From NCBI GenBank assembly GCA_037783545.1, contig JBBELK010001472.1, positions 81,362 to 145,361 on the forward strand: DNA of 64,000 bases. Reading direction: 5' to 3'. The position numbers and the translations under genes were made by a program. The notes beneath the pieces were generated by a model. The model saw only the letters and a list, made by a program, of their open reading frames with translations, ran no database searches and was not told the DNA's origin. Positions 12,803-25,577 of the stretch are shown piece by piece (positions within the stretch are counted from its first letter, which is position 1; each line of letters begins with the position of its first letter). This DNA comes from Henricia sp. BOLD:AAB3569. Its lineage: Eukaryota; Echinodermata; Asteroidea; Spinulosida; Echinasteridae.

Positions 12803-14585
12803 AATATAGAGAGTTTAGGGCATGCAAAATTTGAAGTTCGTCGGAACATTTTTCGACCTCCAAATTTGCCGACGTTTGGACCACACTTTGACCATATTGC
12901 CGAGCCAAACTGCGGTGCGTTAACGACAGTCCGAATGACTGAGCATGCGCACAACTCAGGAGTACCCCAAAGAGGTGTGTACAGACAGCCACGGTTTGCG
13001 TGAGAGCAGTCAGGAAGCCTCAACCCAGTTTTTTCTAAACTTTGAAATTTCTCTGCCATTTCCCGGCGAAAGTCTGTCAATTTTTTATGACAAGTGCGCA
13101 ATATAGAGAGTTTAGGGCATGCAAAATTTGAAGTTCGTCGGAACATTTTTCGACCTCCAAATTTGCCGACGTTTGGACCACACTTTGACCAAATTGCCGA
13201 GCCAAACTGCGGTGCGTTAACGACAGTCCGAATGACTGAGCATGCGCACAACTCAGGAGTACCCCAAAGAGGTGTGTACAGACAGCCACGGTTTGCGTGA
13301 GAGCAGTCAGGAAGCCTCAACCCAGTTTTTTCTAAACTTTGAAATTTCTCTGCCATTTCCCGGCGAAAGTCTGTCAATTTTTTATGACAAGTGCGCAATA
13401 TAGAGAGTTTAGGGCATGCAAAATTTGAAGTTCGTCGGAACGTTTTTCGACCTCCAAATTTGCCGACGTTTGGACCACACTTTGACCAAATTGCCGAGCC
13501 AAACTGCGGTGCGTTAACGACAGTCCGAATGACTGAGCATGCGCACAACTCAGGAGTACCCCAAAGAGGTGTGTACAGACAGCCACGGTTTGCGTGAGAG
13601 CAGTCAGGAAGCCTCAACCCAGTTTTTTCTAAACTTTGAAATTTCTCTGCCATTTCCCGGCGAAAGTCTGTCAATTTGTTATGACAAGTGCGCAATATAG
13701 AGAGTTTAGGGCATGCACAATTTGAAGTTCGTCGGAACATTTTTCGACCTCCAAATTTGCCGACGTTTGGACCACACTTTGACCAAATTGCCGAGCCAAA
13801 CTGCGGTGCGTTAACGACAGTCCGAATGACTGAGCATGCGCACAACTCAGGAGTACCCCAAAGAGGTGTGTACAGACAGCCACGGTTTGCGTGAGAGCAG
13901 TCAGGAAGCCTCAACCCAGTTTTTTCTAAACTTTGAAATTTCTCTGCCATTTCCCGGCGAAAGTCTGTCAATTTTTTATGACAAGTGCGCAATATAGAGA
14001 GTTTAGGGCATGCAAAATTTGAAGTTCGTCGGAACATTTTTCGACCTCCAAATTTGCCGACGTTTGGACCACACTTTGACCAAATTGCCGAGCCAAACTG
14101 CGGTGCGTTAACGACAGTCCGAATGACTGAGCATGCGCACAACTCAGGAGTACCCCAAAGAGGTGTGTACAGACAGCCACGGTTTGCGTGAGAGCAGTCA
14201 GGAAGCCTCAACCCAGTTTTTTCTAAACTTTGAAATTTCTCTGCCATTTCCCGGCGAAAGTCTGTCAATTTGTTATGACAAGTGCGCAATATAGAGAGTT
14301 TAGGGCATGCAAAATTTGAAGTTCGTCGGAACATTTTTCGACCTCCAAATTTGCCGACGTTTGGACCACACTTTGACCATATTGCCGAGCCAAACTGCGG
14401 TGCGTTAACGACAGTCCGAATGACTGAGCATGCGCACAACTCAGGAGTACCCCAAAGAGGTGTGTACAGACAGCCACGGTTTGCGTGAGAGCAGTCAGGA
14501 AGCCTCAACCCAGTTTTTTCTAAACTTTGAAATTTATCTGCCATTTCCCGGCGAAAGTCTGTCAATTTTTTTATGACAAGTGCGC

Positions 14586-15180
14586 AATATAGAGAGTTTA
14601 GGGCATGCAAAATTTGAAGTTCGTCGGAACATATTTCGACCTCCAAATTTGCCGACGTTTGGACCACACTTTGACCAAATTGCCGAGCCAAACTGCGGTG
14701 CGTTAACGACAGTCCGAATGACTGAGCATGCGCACAACTCAGGAGTACCCCAAAGAGGTGTGTACAGACAGCCACGGTTTGCGTGAGAGCAGTCAGGAAG
14801 CCTCAACCCCAGTTTTTTCTAAACTTTGAAATTTCTCTGCCATTTCCCGGCGAAAGTCTGTCAATTTTTTATGACAAGTGCGCAATATAGAGAGTTTAGG
14901 GCATGCAAAATTTGAAGTTCGTCGGAACATTTTTCGACCTCCAAATTTGCCGACGTTCGGACCACACTTTGACCAAATTGCCGAGCCAAACTGCGGTGCG
15001 TTAACGACAGTCCGAATGACTGAGCATGCGCACAACTCAGGAGTACCCCAAAGAGGTGTGTACAGACAGCCACGGTTTGCGTGAGAGCAGTCAGGAAGCC
15101 TCAACCCAGTTTTTTCTAAACTTTGAATTTTCTCTGCCATTTCCCGGCGAAAGTCTGTCAATTTTTTATGACAAGTGCGC
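14586..15180. repeat. Zone A marker dimer, copy 4
   Basis: Same diagnostic pair, again preceded by a 7-T tract and 'aatttatctg', followed by a 'ccatattg' monomer. The last copy of this marker in the window; further right, zone A is dominated by 'tttgttatg' monomers. Confidence 0.85.
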
Positions 15181-15774
15181 AATATAGAGAGTTTAGGGCA
15201 TGCAAAATTTGAAGTTCGTCGGAACATTTTTCGACCTCCAAATTTGCCGACGTTTGGACCACACTTTGACCATATTGCCGAGCCAAACTGCGGTGCGTTA
15301 ACGACAGTCCGAATGACTGAGCATGCGCACAACTCAGGAGTACCCCAAAGAGGTGTGTACAGACAGCCACGGTTTGCGTGAGAGCAGTCAGGAAGCCTCA
15401 ACCCAGTTTTTTCTAAACTTTGAAATTTCTCTGCCATTTCCCGGCGAAAGTCTGTCAATTTTTTATGACAAGTGCGCAATATAGAGAGTTTAGGGCATGC
15501 AAAATTTGAAGTTCGTCGGAACATTTTTCGACCTCCAAATTTGCCGACGTTTGGACCACACTTTGACCAAATTGCCGAGCCAAACTGCGGTGCGTTAACG
15601 ACAGTCCGAATGACTGAGCATGCGCACAACTCAGGAGTACCCCAAAGAGGTGTGTACAGACAGCCACGGTTTGCGTGAGAGCAGTCAGGAAGCCTCAACC
15701 CAGTTTTTTCTAAACTTTGAAATTTCTCTGCCATTTCCCGGCGAAAGTCTGTCAATTTTTTATGACAAGTGCGC

Positions 15775-16962
15775 AATATAGAGAGTTTAGGGCATGCAAA
15801 ATTTGAAGTTCGTCGGAACGTTTTTCGACCTCCAAAATTGCCGACGTTTGGACCACACTTTGACCAAATTGCCGAGCCAAACTGCGGTGCGTTAACGACA
15901 GTCCGAATGACTGAGCATGCGCACAACTCAGGAGTACCCCAAAGAGGTGTGTACAGACAGCCACGGTTTGCGTGAGAGCAGTCAGGAAGCCTCAACCCAG
16001 TTTTTTCTAAACTTTGAAATTTCTCTGCCATTTCCCGGCGAAAGTCTGTCAATTTGTTATGACAAGTGCGCAATATAGAGAGTTTAGGGCATGCAAAATT
16101 TGAAGTTCGTCGGAACATTTTTCGACCTCCAAATTTGCCGACGTTTGGACCACACTTTGACCAAATTGCCGAGCCAAACTGCGGTGCGTTAACGACAGTC
16201 CGAATGACTGAGCATGCGCACAACTCAGGAGTACCCCAAAGAGGTGTGTACAGACAGCCACGGTTTGCGTGAGAGCAGTCAGGAAGCCTCAACCCAGTTT
16301 TTTCTAAACTTTGAAATTTCTCTGCCATTTCCCGGCGAAAGTCTGTCAATTTTTTATGACAAGTGCGCAATATAGAGAGTTTAGGGCATGCAAAATTTGA
16401 AGTTCGTCGGAACGTTTTTCGACCTCCAAAATTGCCGACGTTTGGACCACACTTTGACCAAATTGCCGAGCCAAACTGCGGTGCGTTAACGACAGTCCGA
16501 ATGACTGAGCATGCGCACAACTCAGGAGTACCCCAAAGAGGTGTGTACAGACAGCCACGGTTTGCGTGAGAGCAGTCAGGAAGCCTCAACCCAGTTTTTT
16601 CTAAACTTTGAAATTTCTCTGCCATTTCCCGGCGAAAGTCTGTCAATTTGTTATGACAAGTGCGCAATATAGAGAGTTTAGGGCATGCAAAATTTGAAGT
16701 TCGTCGGAACATTTTTCGACCTCCAAATTTGCCGACGTTTGGACCACACTTTGACCAAATTGCCGAGCCAAACTGCGGTGCGTTAACGACAGTCCGAATG
16801 ACTGAGCATGCGCACAACTCAGGAGTACCCCAAAGAGGTGTGTACAGACAGCCACGGTTTGCGTGAGAGCAGTCAGGAAGCCTCAACCCAGTTTTTTCTA
16901 AACTTTGAAATTTCTCTGCCATTTCCCGTCGAAAGTCTGTCAATTTTTTTATGACAAGTGCG
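15775..16962. repeat. Two tandem copies of a two-monomer unit (594 bp)
   Basis: Monomers starting at 15,775 and 16,369 share the private pair 'ggaacgtttttcg' and 'ccaaaattgccg'. Those at 16,072 and 16,666 share 'caatttgttatg'. The alternation A-B-A-B gives a 594-bp dimer present twice in a row, a recent local duplication. Confidence 0.85.
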
Positions 16963-16963
16963 C

Positions 16964-19637
16964 AATATAGAGAGTTTAGGGCATGCAAAATTTGAAGTTC
17001 GTCGGAATATTTTTCGACCTCCAAATTTGCCGACGTTTGGACCACACTTTGACCAAATTGCCGAGCCAAACTGCGGTGCGTTAACGACAGTCCGAATGAC
17101 TGAGCATGCGCACAACTCAGGAGTACCCCAAAGAGGTGTGTACAGACAGCCACGGTTTGCGTGAGAGCAGTCAGGAAGCCTCAACCCAGTTTTTTCTAAA
17201 CTTTGACATTTCTCTGCCATTTCCCGGCGAAAGTCTGTCAATTTGTTATGACAAGTGCGCAATATAGAGAGTTTAGGGCATGCAAAATTTGAAGTTCGTC
17301 GGAACATTTTTCGACCTCCAAATTTGCCGACGTTTGGACCACACTTTGACCAAATTGCCGAGCCAAACTGCGGTGCGTTAACGACAGTCCGAATGACTGA
17401 GCATGCGCACAACTCAGGAGTACCCCAAAGAGGTGTGTACAGACAGCCACGGTTTGCGTGAGAGCAGTCAGGAAGCCTCAACCCAGTTTTTTCTAAACTT
17501 TGAAATTTCTCTGCCATTTCCCGGCGAAAGTCTGTCAATTTGTTATGACAAGTGCGCAATATAGAGAGTTTAGGGCATGCAACATTTGAAGTTCGTCGGA
17601 ACATTTTTCGACCTCCAAATTTGCCGACGTTTGGACCACACTTTGACCAAATTGCCGAGCCAAACTGCGGTGCGTTAACGACAGTCCGAATGACTGAGCA
17701 TGCGCACAACTCAGGAGTACCCCAAAGAGGTGTGTACAGACAGCCACGGTTTGCGTGAGAGCAGTCAGGAAGCCTCAACCCAGTTTTTTCTAAACTTTGA
17801 AATTTCTCTGCCATTTCCCGGCGAAAGTCTGTCAATTTGTTATGACAAGTGCGCAATATAGAGAGTTTAGGGCATGCACAATTTGAAGTTCGTCGGAACA
17901 TTTTTCGACCTCCAAATTTGCCGACGTTTGGACCACACTTTGACCAAATTGCCGAGCCAAACTGCGGTGCGTTAACGACAGTCCGAATGACTGAGCATGC
18001 GCACAACTCAGGAGTACCCCAAAGAGGTGTGTACAGACAGCCACGGTTTGCGTGAGAGCAGTCAGGAAGCCTCAACCCAGTTTTTTCTAAACTTTGAAAT
18101 TTCTCTGCCATTTCCCGGCGAAAGTCTGTCAATTTGTTATGACAAGTGGGCAATATAGAGAGTTTAGGGCATGCAACATTTGAAGTTCGTCGGAACATTT
18201 TTCGACCTCCAAATTTGCCGACGTTTGGACCACACTTTGACCAAATTGCCGAGCCAAACTGCGGTGCGTTAACGACAGTCCGAATGACTGAGCATGCGCA
18301 CAACTCAGGAGTACCCCAAAGAGGTGTGTACAGACAGCCACGGTTTGCGTGAGAGCAGTCAGGAAGCCTCAACCCAGTTTTTTCTAAACTTTGAAATTTC
18401 TCTGCCATTTCCCGGCGAAAGTCTGTCAATTTGTTATGACAAGTGCGCAATATAGAGAGTTTAGGGCATGCACAATTTGAAGTTCGTCGGAACATTTTTC
18501 GACCTCCAAATTTGCCGAAGTTTGGACCACACTTTGACCAAATTGCCGAGCCAAACTGCGGTGCGTTAACGACAGTCCGAATGACTGAGCATGCGCACAA
18601 CTCAGGAGTACCCCAAAGAGGTGTGTACAGACAGCCACGGTTTGCGTGAGAGCAGTCAGGAAGCCTCAACCCAGTTTTTTCTAAACTTTGAAATTTCTCT
18701 GCCATTTCCCGGCGAAAGTCTGTCAATTTTTTTATGACAAGTGCGCAATATAGAGAGTTTAGGGCATGCAAAATTTGAAGTTCGTCGGAATATTTTTCGA
18801 CCTCCAAATTTGCCGACGTTTGGACCACACTTTGACCAAATTGCCGAGCCAAACTGCGGTGCGTTAACGACAGTCCGAATGACTGAGCATGCGCACAACT
18901 CAGGAGTACCCCAAAGAGGTGTGTACAGACAGCCACGGTTTGCGTGAGAGCAGTCAGGAAGCCTCAACCCAGTTTTTTCTAAACTTTGACATTTCTCTGC
19001 CATTTCCCGGCGAAAGTCTGTCAATTTGTTATGACAAGTGCGCAATATAGAGAGTTTAGGGCATGCAAAATTTGAAGTTCGTCGGAACATTTTTCGACCT
19101 CCAAATTTGCCGACGTTTGGACCACACTTTGACCAAATTGCCGAGCCAAACTGCGGTGCGTTAACGACAGTCCGAATGACTGAGCATGCGCACAACTCAG
19201 GAGTACCCCAAAGAGGTGTGTACAGACAGCCACGGTTTGCGTGAGAGCAGTCAGGAAGCCTCAACCCAGTTTTTTCTAAACTTTGAAATTTCTCTGCCAT
19301 TTCCCGGCGAAAGTCTGTCAATTTGTTATGACAAGTGCGCAATATAGAGAGTTTAGGGCATGCAACATTTGAAGTTCGTCGGAACATTTTTCGACCTCCA
19401 AATTTGCCGACGTTTGGACCACACTTTGACCAAATTGCCGAGCCAAACTGCGGTGCGTTAACGACAGTCCGAATGACTGAGCATGCGCACAACTCAGGAG
19501 TACCCCAAAGAGGTGTGTACAGACAGCCACGGTTTGCGTGAGAGCAGTCAGGAAGCCTCAACCCAGTTTTTTCTAAACTTTGAAATTTCTCTGCCATTTC
19601 CCGGCGAAAGTCTGTCAATTTGTTATGACAAGTGCGC
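16964..19637. repeat. Six-monomer unit (1,783 bp) followed by a partial second copy
   Basis: The first copy spans 16,964-18,746 and the second starts at 18,747 and matches for at least three monomers. Shared ordered markers: a 7-T tract with 'ggaatatttttcg', then 'ttgacatttctc' with 'tttgttatg', then 'gcaacattt'. Inside the first copy, the pair 'gcaacattt' / 'gcacaattt' is itself doubled (17,558-18,151 and 18,152-18,745), so a dimer duplication is nested inside a hexamer duplication. Beyond 19,637 the second copy diverges into monomers with 'ctcatgagt'. Confidence 0.82.
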
Positions 19638-22600
19638 AATATAGAGAGTTTAGGGCATGCAAAATTTGAAGTTCGTCGGAACATTTTTCGACCTCCAAAT
19701 TTGCCGACGTTTGGACCACACTTTGACCAAATTGCCGAGCCAAACTGCGGTGCGTTAACGACAGTCCGAATGACTGAGCATGCGCACAACTCATGAGTAC
19801 CCCAAAGAGGTGTGTACAGACAGCCACGGTTTGCGTGAGAGCAGTCAGGAAGCCTCAACCCAGTTTTTTCTAAACTTTAAAATTTCTCTGCCATTTCCCG
19901 GCGAAAGTCTGTCAATTTTTTATGACAAGTGCGCAATATAGAGAGTTTAGGGCATGCAAAATTTGAAGTTCGTCGGAACATTTTTCGACCTCCAAATTTG
20001 CCGACGTTTGGACCACACTTTGACCAAATTGCCGAGCCAAACTGCGGTGCGTTAACGACAGTCCGAATGACTGAGCATGCGCACAACTCATGAGTACCCC
20101 AAAGAGGTGTGTACAGACAGCCACGGTTTGCGTGAGAGCAGTCAGGAAGCCTCAACCCAGTTTTTTCTAAACTTTGAAATTTCTCTGCCATTTCCCGGCG
20201 AAAATCTGTCAATTTGTTATGACAAGTGCGCAATATAGAGAGTTTAGGGCATGCAAAATTTGAAGTTCGTCGGAACATTTTTCGACCTCCAAATTTGCCG
20301 ACGTTTGGACCACACTTTGACCATATTGCCGAGCCAAACTGCGGTGCGTTAACGACAGTCCGAATGACTGAGCATGCGCACAACTCAGGAGTACCCCAAA
20401 GAGGTGTGTACAGACAGCCACGGTTTGCGTGAGAGCAGTCAGGAAGCCTCAACCCAGTTTTTTCTAAACTTTGAAATTTCTCTGCCATTTCCCGGCGAAA
20501 GTCTGTCAATTTTTTATGACAAGTGCGCAATATAGAGAGTTTAGGGCATGCAAAATTTGAAGTTCGTCGGAACATTTTTCGACCTCCAAATTTGCCGACG
20601 TTTGGACCACACTTTGACCAAATTGCCGAGCCAAACTGCGGTGCGTTAACGACAGTCCGAATGACTGAACATGCGCACAACTCAGGAGTACCCCAAAGAG
20701 GTGTGTACAGACAGCCACGGTTTGCGTGAGAGCAGTCAGGAAGCCTCAACCCAGTTTTTTCTAAACTTTGAAATTTCTCTGCCATTTCCGGCGCAAGTCT
20801 GTCAATTTTTTATGACAAGTGCGCAATATAGAGAGTTTAGGGCATGCCAAATTTGAAGTTCGTCGGAACATTTTTCGACCTCCAAATTTGCCGACGTTTG
20901 GACCACACTTTGACCAAATTGCCGAGCCAAACTGCGGTGCGTTAACGACAGTCCGAATGACTGAGAATGCGCACAACTCAGGAGTACCCCAAAGAGGTGT
21001 GTACAGACAGCCACGGTTTGCGTGAGAGCAGTCAGGAAGCCTCAACCCAGTTTTTTCTAAACTTTGAAATTTCTCTGCCATTTCCCGGCGAAAGTCTATT
21101 AATTTTTTATGACAAGTGCGCAATATAGAGAGTTTAGGGCATGCAAAATTTGAAGTTCGTCGGAACATTTTTCGACCTCCAAATTTGCCGACGTTTGGAC
21201 CACACTTTGACCAAATTGCCGAGCCAAACTGCGGTGCGTTAACGACAGTCCGAATGACTGAGCATGCGCACAACTCAGGAGTACCCCAAAGAGGTATGTA
21301 CAGACAGCCACGGTTTGCGTGAGAGCAGTCAAGAAGCCTCAACCCAGTTTTTTCTAAACTTTGAAATTTCTCTGCCATTTCCCGGCGAAAGTCTGTCAAT
21401 TTTTTATGACAAGTGCGCAATATAGAGAGTTTAGGGCATGCAAAATTTGAAGTTCGTCGGAACATTTTTCGACCTCCAAATTTGCCGACGTTTGGACCAC
21501 ACTTTGACCATATTGCCGAGCCAAACTGCGGTGCGTTAACGACAGTCCGAATGACTGAGCATGCGCACAACTCAGGAGTACCCCAAAGAGGTGTGTACAG
21601 ACAGCCACGGTTTGCGTGAGAGCAGTCAGGAAGCCTCAACCCAGTTTTTTCTAAACTTTGAAATTTCTCTGCCATTTCCAGGCGAAAGTCTGTCAATTTT
21701 TTATGACAAGTGCGCAATATAGAGAGTTTAGGGCATGCAAAATTTGAAGTTCGTCGGAACATTTTTCGACCTCCAAATTTGCCGACGTTTGGACCACACT
21801 TTGACCAAATTGCCGAGCCAAACTGCGGTGCGTTAACGACAGTCCGAATGACTGAGCATGCGCACAACTCAGGAGTACCCCAAAGAGGTGTGTACAGACA
21901 GCCACGGTTTGCGTGAGAGCAGTCAGGAAGCCTCAACCCAGTTTTTTCTAAACTTTGAAATTTCTCTGCCATTTCCCGGCGAAAGTCTGTCAATTTTTTA
22001 TGACAAGTGCGCAATATAGAGAGTTTAGGGCATGCAAAATTTGAAGTTCGTCGGAACATTTTTCGACCTCCAAATTTGCCGACGTTTGGACCACACTTTG
22101 ACCAAATTGCCGAGCCAAACTGCGGTGCGTTAACGACAGTCCGAATGACTGAGCATGCGCACAACTCAGGAGTACCCCAAAGAGGTGTGTACAGACAGCC
22201 ACGGTTTGCGTGAGAGCAGTCAGGAAGCCTCAACCCAGTTTTTTCTAAACTTTGAAATTTCTCTGCCATTTCCTGGCGAAAGTCTGTCAATTTTTTATGA
22301 CAAGTGCGCAATATAGAGAGTTTAGGGCATGCAAAATTTAAAGTTCGTCGGAACATTTTTTGACCTCCAAATTTGCCGACGTTTGGACCACACTTTGACC
22401 AAATTGCCGAGCCAAACTGCGGTGCGTTAACGACAGTCCGAATGACTGAGCATGCGCACAACTCAGGAGTACCCCAAAGAGGTGTGTACAGACAGCCACG
22501 GTTTGCGTGAGAGCAGTCAGGAAGCCTCAACCCAGTTTTTTCTAAACTTTGAAATTTCTCTGCCATTTCCCGGCGAAAGTCTGTCAATTTTTTATGACAA

Positions 22601-23497
22601 GTGCGCAATATAGAGAGTTTAGGGCATGCAAAATTTGAAGTTCGTCGGAACATTTTTCGACCTCCAAATTTGCCGACGTTTGGACCACACTTTGACCATA
22701 TTGCCGAGCCAAACTGCGGTGCGTTAACGACAGTCCGAATGACTGAGCATGCGCACAACTCAGGAGTACCCCAAAGAGGTGTGTACAGACAGCCACGGTT
22801 TGCGTGAGAGCAGTCAGGAAGCCTCAACCCAGTTTTTTCTAAACTTTGAAATTTCTCTGCCATTTCCCGGCGAAAGTCTGTCAATTTTTTATGACAAGTG
22901 CGCAATATAGAGAGTTTAGGGCATGCAAAATTTGAAGTTCGTCGGAACATTTTTCGACCTCCAAATTTGCCGACGTTTGGACCACACTTTGACCAAATTG
23001 CCGAGCCAAACTGCGGTGCGTTAACGACAGTCCGAATGACTGAGCATGCGCACAACTCAGGAGTACCCCAAAGAGGTGTGTACAGACAGCCACGGTTTGC
23101 GTGAGAGCAGTCAGGAAGCCTCAACCCATTTTTTTTTAAACTTTGAAATTTCTCTGCCATTTCCCGGCGAAAGTCTGTCAATTTGTTATGACAAGTGCGC
23201 AATATAGAGAGTTTAGGGCATGCAAAATTTGAAGTTCGTCGGAACATTTTTCGACCTCCAAATTTGCCGACGTTTGGACCACACTTTGACCAAATTGCCG
23301 AGCCAAACTGCGGTGCGTTAACGACAGTCCGAATGACTGAGCATGCGCACAACTCAGGAGTACCCCAAAGAGGTGTGTACAGACAGCCACGGTTTGCGTG
23401 AGAGCAGTCAGGAAGCCTCAACCCAGTTTTTTCTAAACTTTGAAATTTCTCTGCCATTTCCGGGCGAAAGTCTGTCAATTTTTTATGACAAGTGCGC

Positions 23498-25577
23498 AAT
23501 ATAGAGAGTTTAGGGCATGCAAAATTTGAAGTTCGTCGGAACATTTTTCGACCTCCAAATTTGCCGACGTTTGGACCACACTTTGACCAAATTGCCGAGC
23601 CAAACTGCGGTGCGTTAACGACAGTCCGAATGACTGAGCATGCGCACAACTCAGGAGTACCCCAAAGAGGTGTGTACAGACAGCCACGGTTTGCGTGAGA
23701 GCAGTCAGGAAGCCTAAACCCAGTTTTTTTCTAAACTTTGAAATTTCTCTGCCATTTCCCGGCGAAAGTCTGTCAATTTGTTATGACAAGTGCGCAATAT
23801 AGAGAGTTTAGGGCATGCAAAATTTGAAGTTCGTCGGAACATTTTTCGACCTCCAAATTTGCCGACGTTTGGACCACACTTTGACCAAATTGCCGAGCCA
23901 AACTGCGGTGCGTTAACAACAGTCCGAATGACTGAGCATGCGCACAACTCAGGAGTACCCCAAAGAGGTGTGTACAGACAGCCACGGTTTGCGTGAGAGC
24001 AGTCAGGAAGCCTCAACCCAGTTTTTTCTAAACTTTGAAATTTCTCTGCCATTTCCCGGCGAAAGTCTGTCAATTTGTTATGACAAGTGCGCAATATAGA
24101 GAGTTTAGGGCATGCAAAATTTGAAGTTCGTCGGAACATTTTTCGACCTCCAAATTTGCCGACGTTTGGACCACACTTTGACCAAATTGCCGAGCCAAAC
24201 TGCGGTGCGTTAACGACAGTCCGAATGACTGAGCATGCGCACAACTCAGGAGTACCCCAAAGAGGTGTGTACAGACAGCCACGGTTTGCGTGAGAGCAGT
24301 CAGGAAGCCTCAACCCAGTTTTTTCTAAACTTTGAAATTTCTCTGCCATTTCCCGGCGAAAGTCTGTCAATTTGTTATGACAAGTGCGCAATATAGAGAG
24401 TTTAGGGCATGCAAAATTTGAAGTTCGTCGGAACATTTTTCGACCTCCAAATTTGCCGACGTTTGGACCACACTTTGACCAAATTGCCGAGCCAAACTGC
24501 GGTGCGTTAACAACAGTCCGAATGACTGAGCATGCGCACAACTCAGGAGTACCCCAAAGAGGTGTGTACAGACAGCCACGGTTTGCGTGAGAGCAGTCAG
24601 GAAGCCTCAACCCAGTTTTTTCTAAACTTTGAAATTTCTCTGCCATTTCCAGGCGAAAGTCTGTCAATTTGTTATGACAAGTGCGCAATATAGAGAGTTT
24701 AGGGCATGCAAAATTTGAAGTTCGTCGGAACATTTTTCGACCTCCAAATTTGCCGACGTTTGGACCACACTTTGACCAAATTGCCGAGCCAAACTGCGGT
24801 GCGTTAACGACAGTCCGAATGACTGAGCATGCGCACAACTCAGGAGTACCCCAAAGAGGTGTGTACAGACAGCCACGGTTTGCGTGAGAGCAGTCAGGAA
24901 GCCTCAACCCAGTTTTTTCTAAACTTTGAAATTTCTCTGCCATTTCCCGGCGAAAGTCTGTCAATTTTTTATGACAAGTGCGCAATATAGAGAGTTTAGG
25001 GCATGCAAAATTTGAAGTTCGTCGGAACATTTTTCGACCTCCAAATTTGCCGACGTTTGGACCACACTTTGACCAAATTGCCGAGCCAAACTGCGGTGCG
25101 TTAACGACAGTCCGAATGACTGAGCATGCGCACAACTCAGGAGTACCCCAAAGAGGTGTGTACAGACAGCCACGGTTTGCGTGAGAGCAGTCAGGAAGCC
25201 TCAACCCAGTTTTTTCTAAACTTTGAAATTTCTCTGCCATTTCCCGGCGAAAGTCTGTCAATTTTTTATGACAAGTGCGCAATATAGAGAGTTTAGGGCA
25301 TGCAAAATTTGAAGTTCGTCGGAACATTTTTCGTCCTCCAAATTTGCCGACGTTTGGACCACACTTTGACCAAATTGCCGAGCCAAACTGCTGTGCGTTA
25401 ACGACAGTCCGAATGACTGAGCATGCGCACAACTCAGGAGTACCCCAAAGAGGTGTGTACAGACAGCCACGGTTTGCGTGAGAGCAGTCAGGAAGCCTCA
25501 ACCCAGTTTTTTATAAACTTTGAAATTTCTCTGCCATTTCCCGGCGAAAGTCTGTCAATTTTTTATGACAAGTGCGC
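23498..25577. repeat. Entry to the zone B HOR domain (7 monomers)
   Basis: First appearance of the zone B markers: 'ttccgggcg' before the first monomer, 'cctaaaccc' with a 7-T tract before the second, and 'gttaacaac' in the monomers at 23,796 and 24,390, alternating with 'tttgttatg' monomers without it. It ends in a monomer at 25,281 with 'ttcgtcctcc' and 'ctgctgtgcg', whose tail reads 'ttttttataaac'. The 'gttaacaac' monomers here lack the 'cgaattttgg' change that accompanies it later, so they may represent an earlier state of that lineage. Confidence 0.8.
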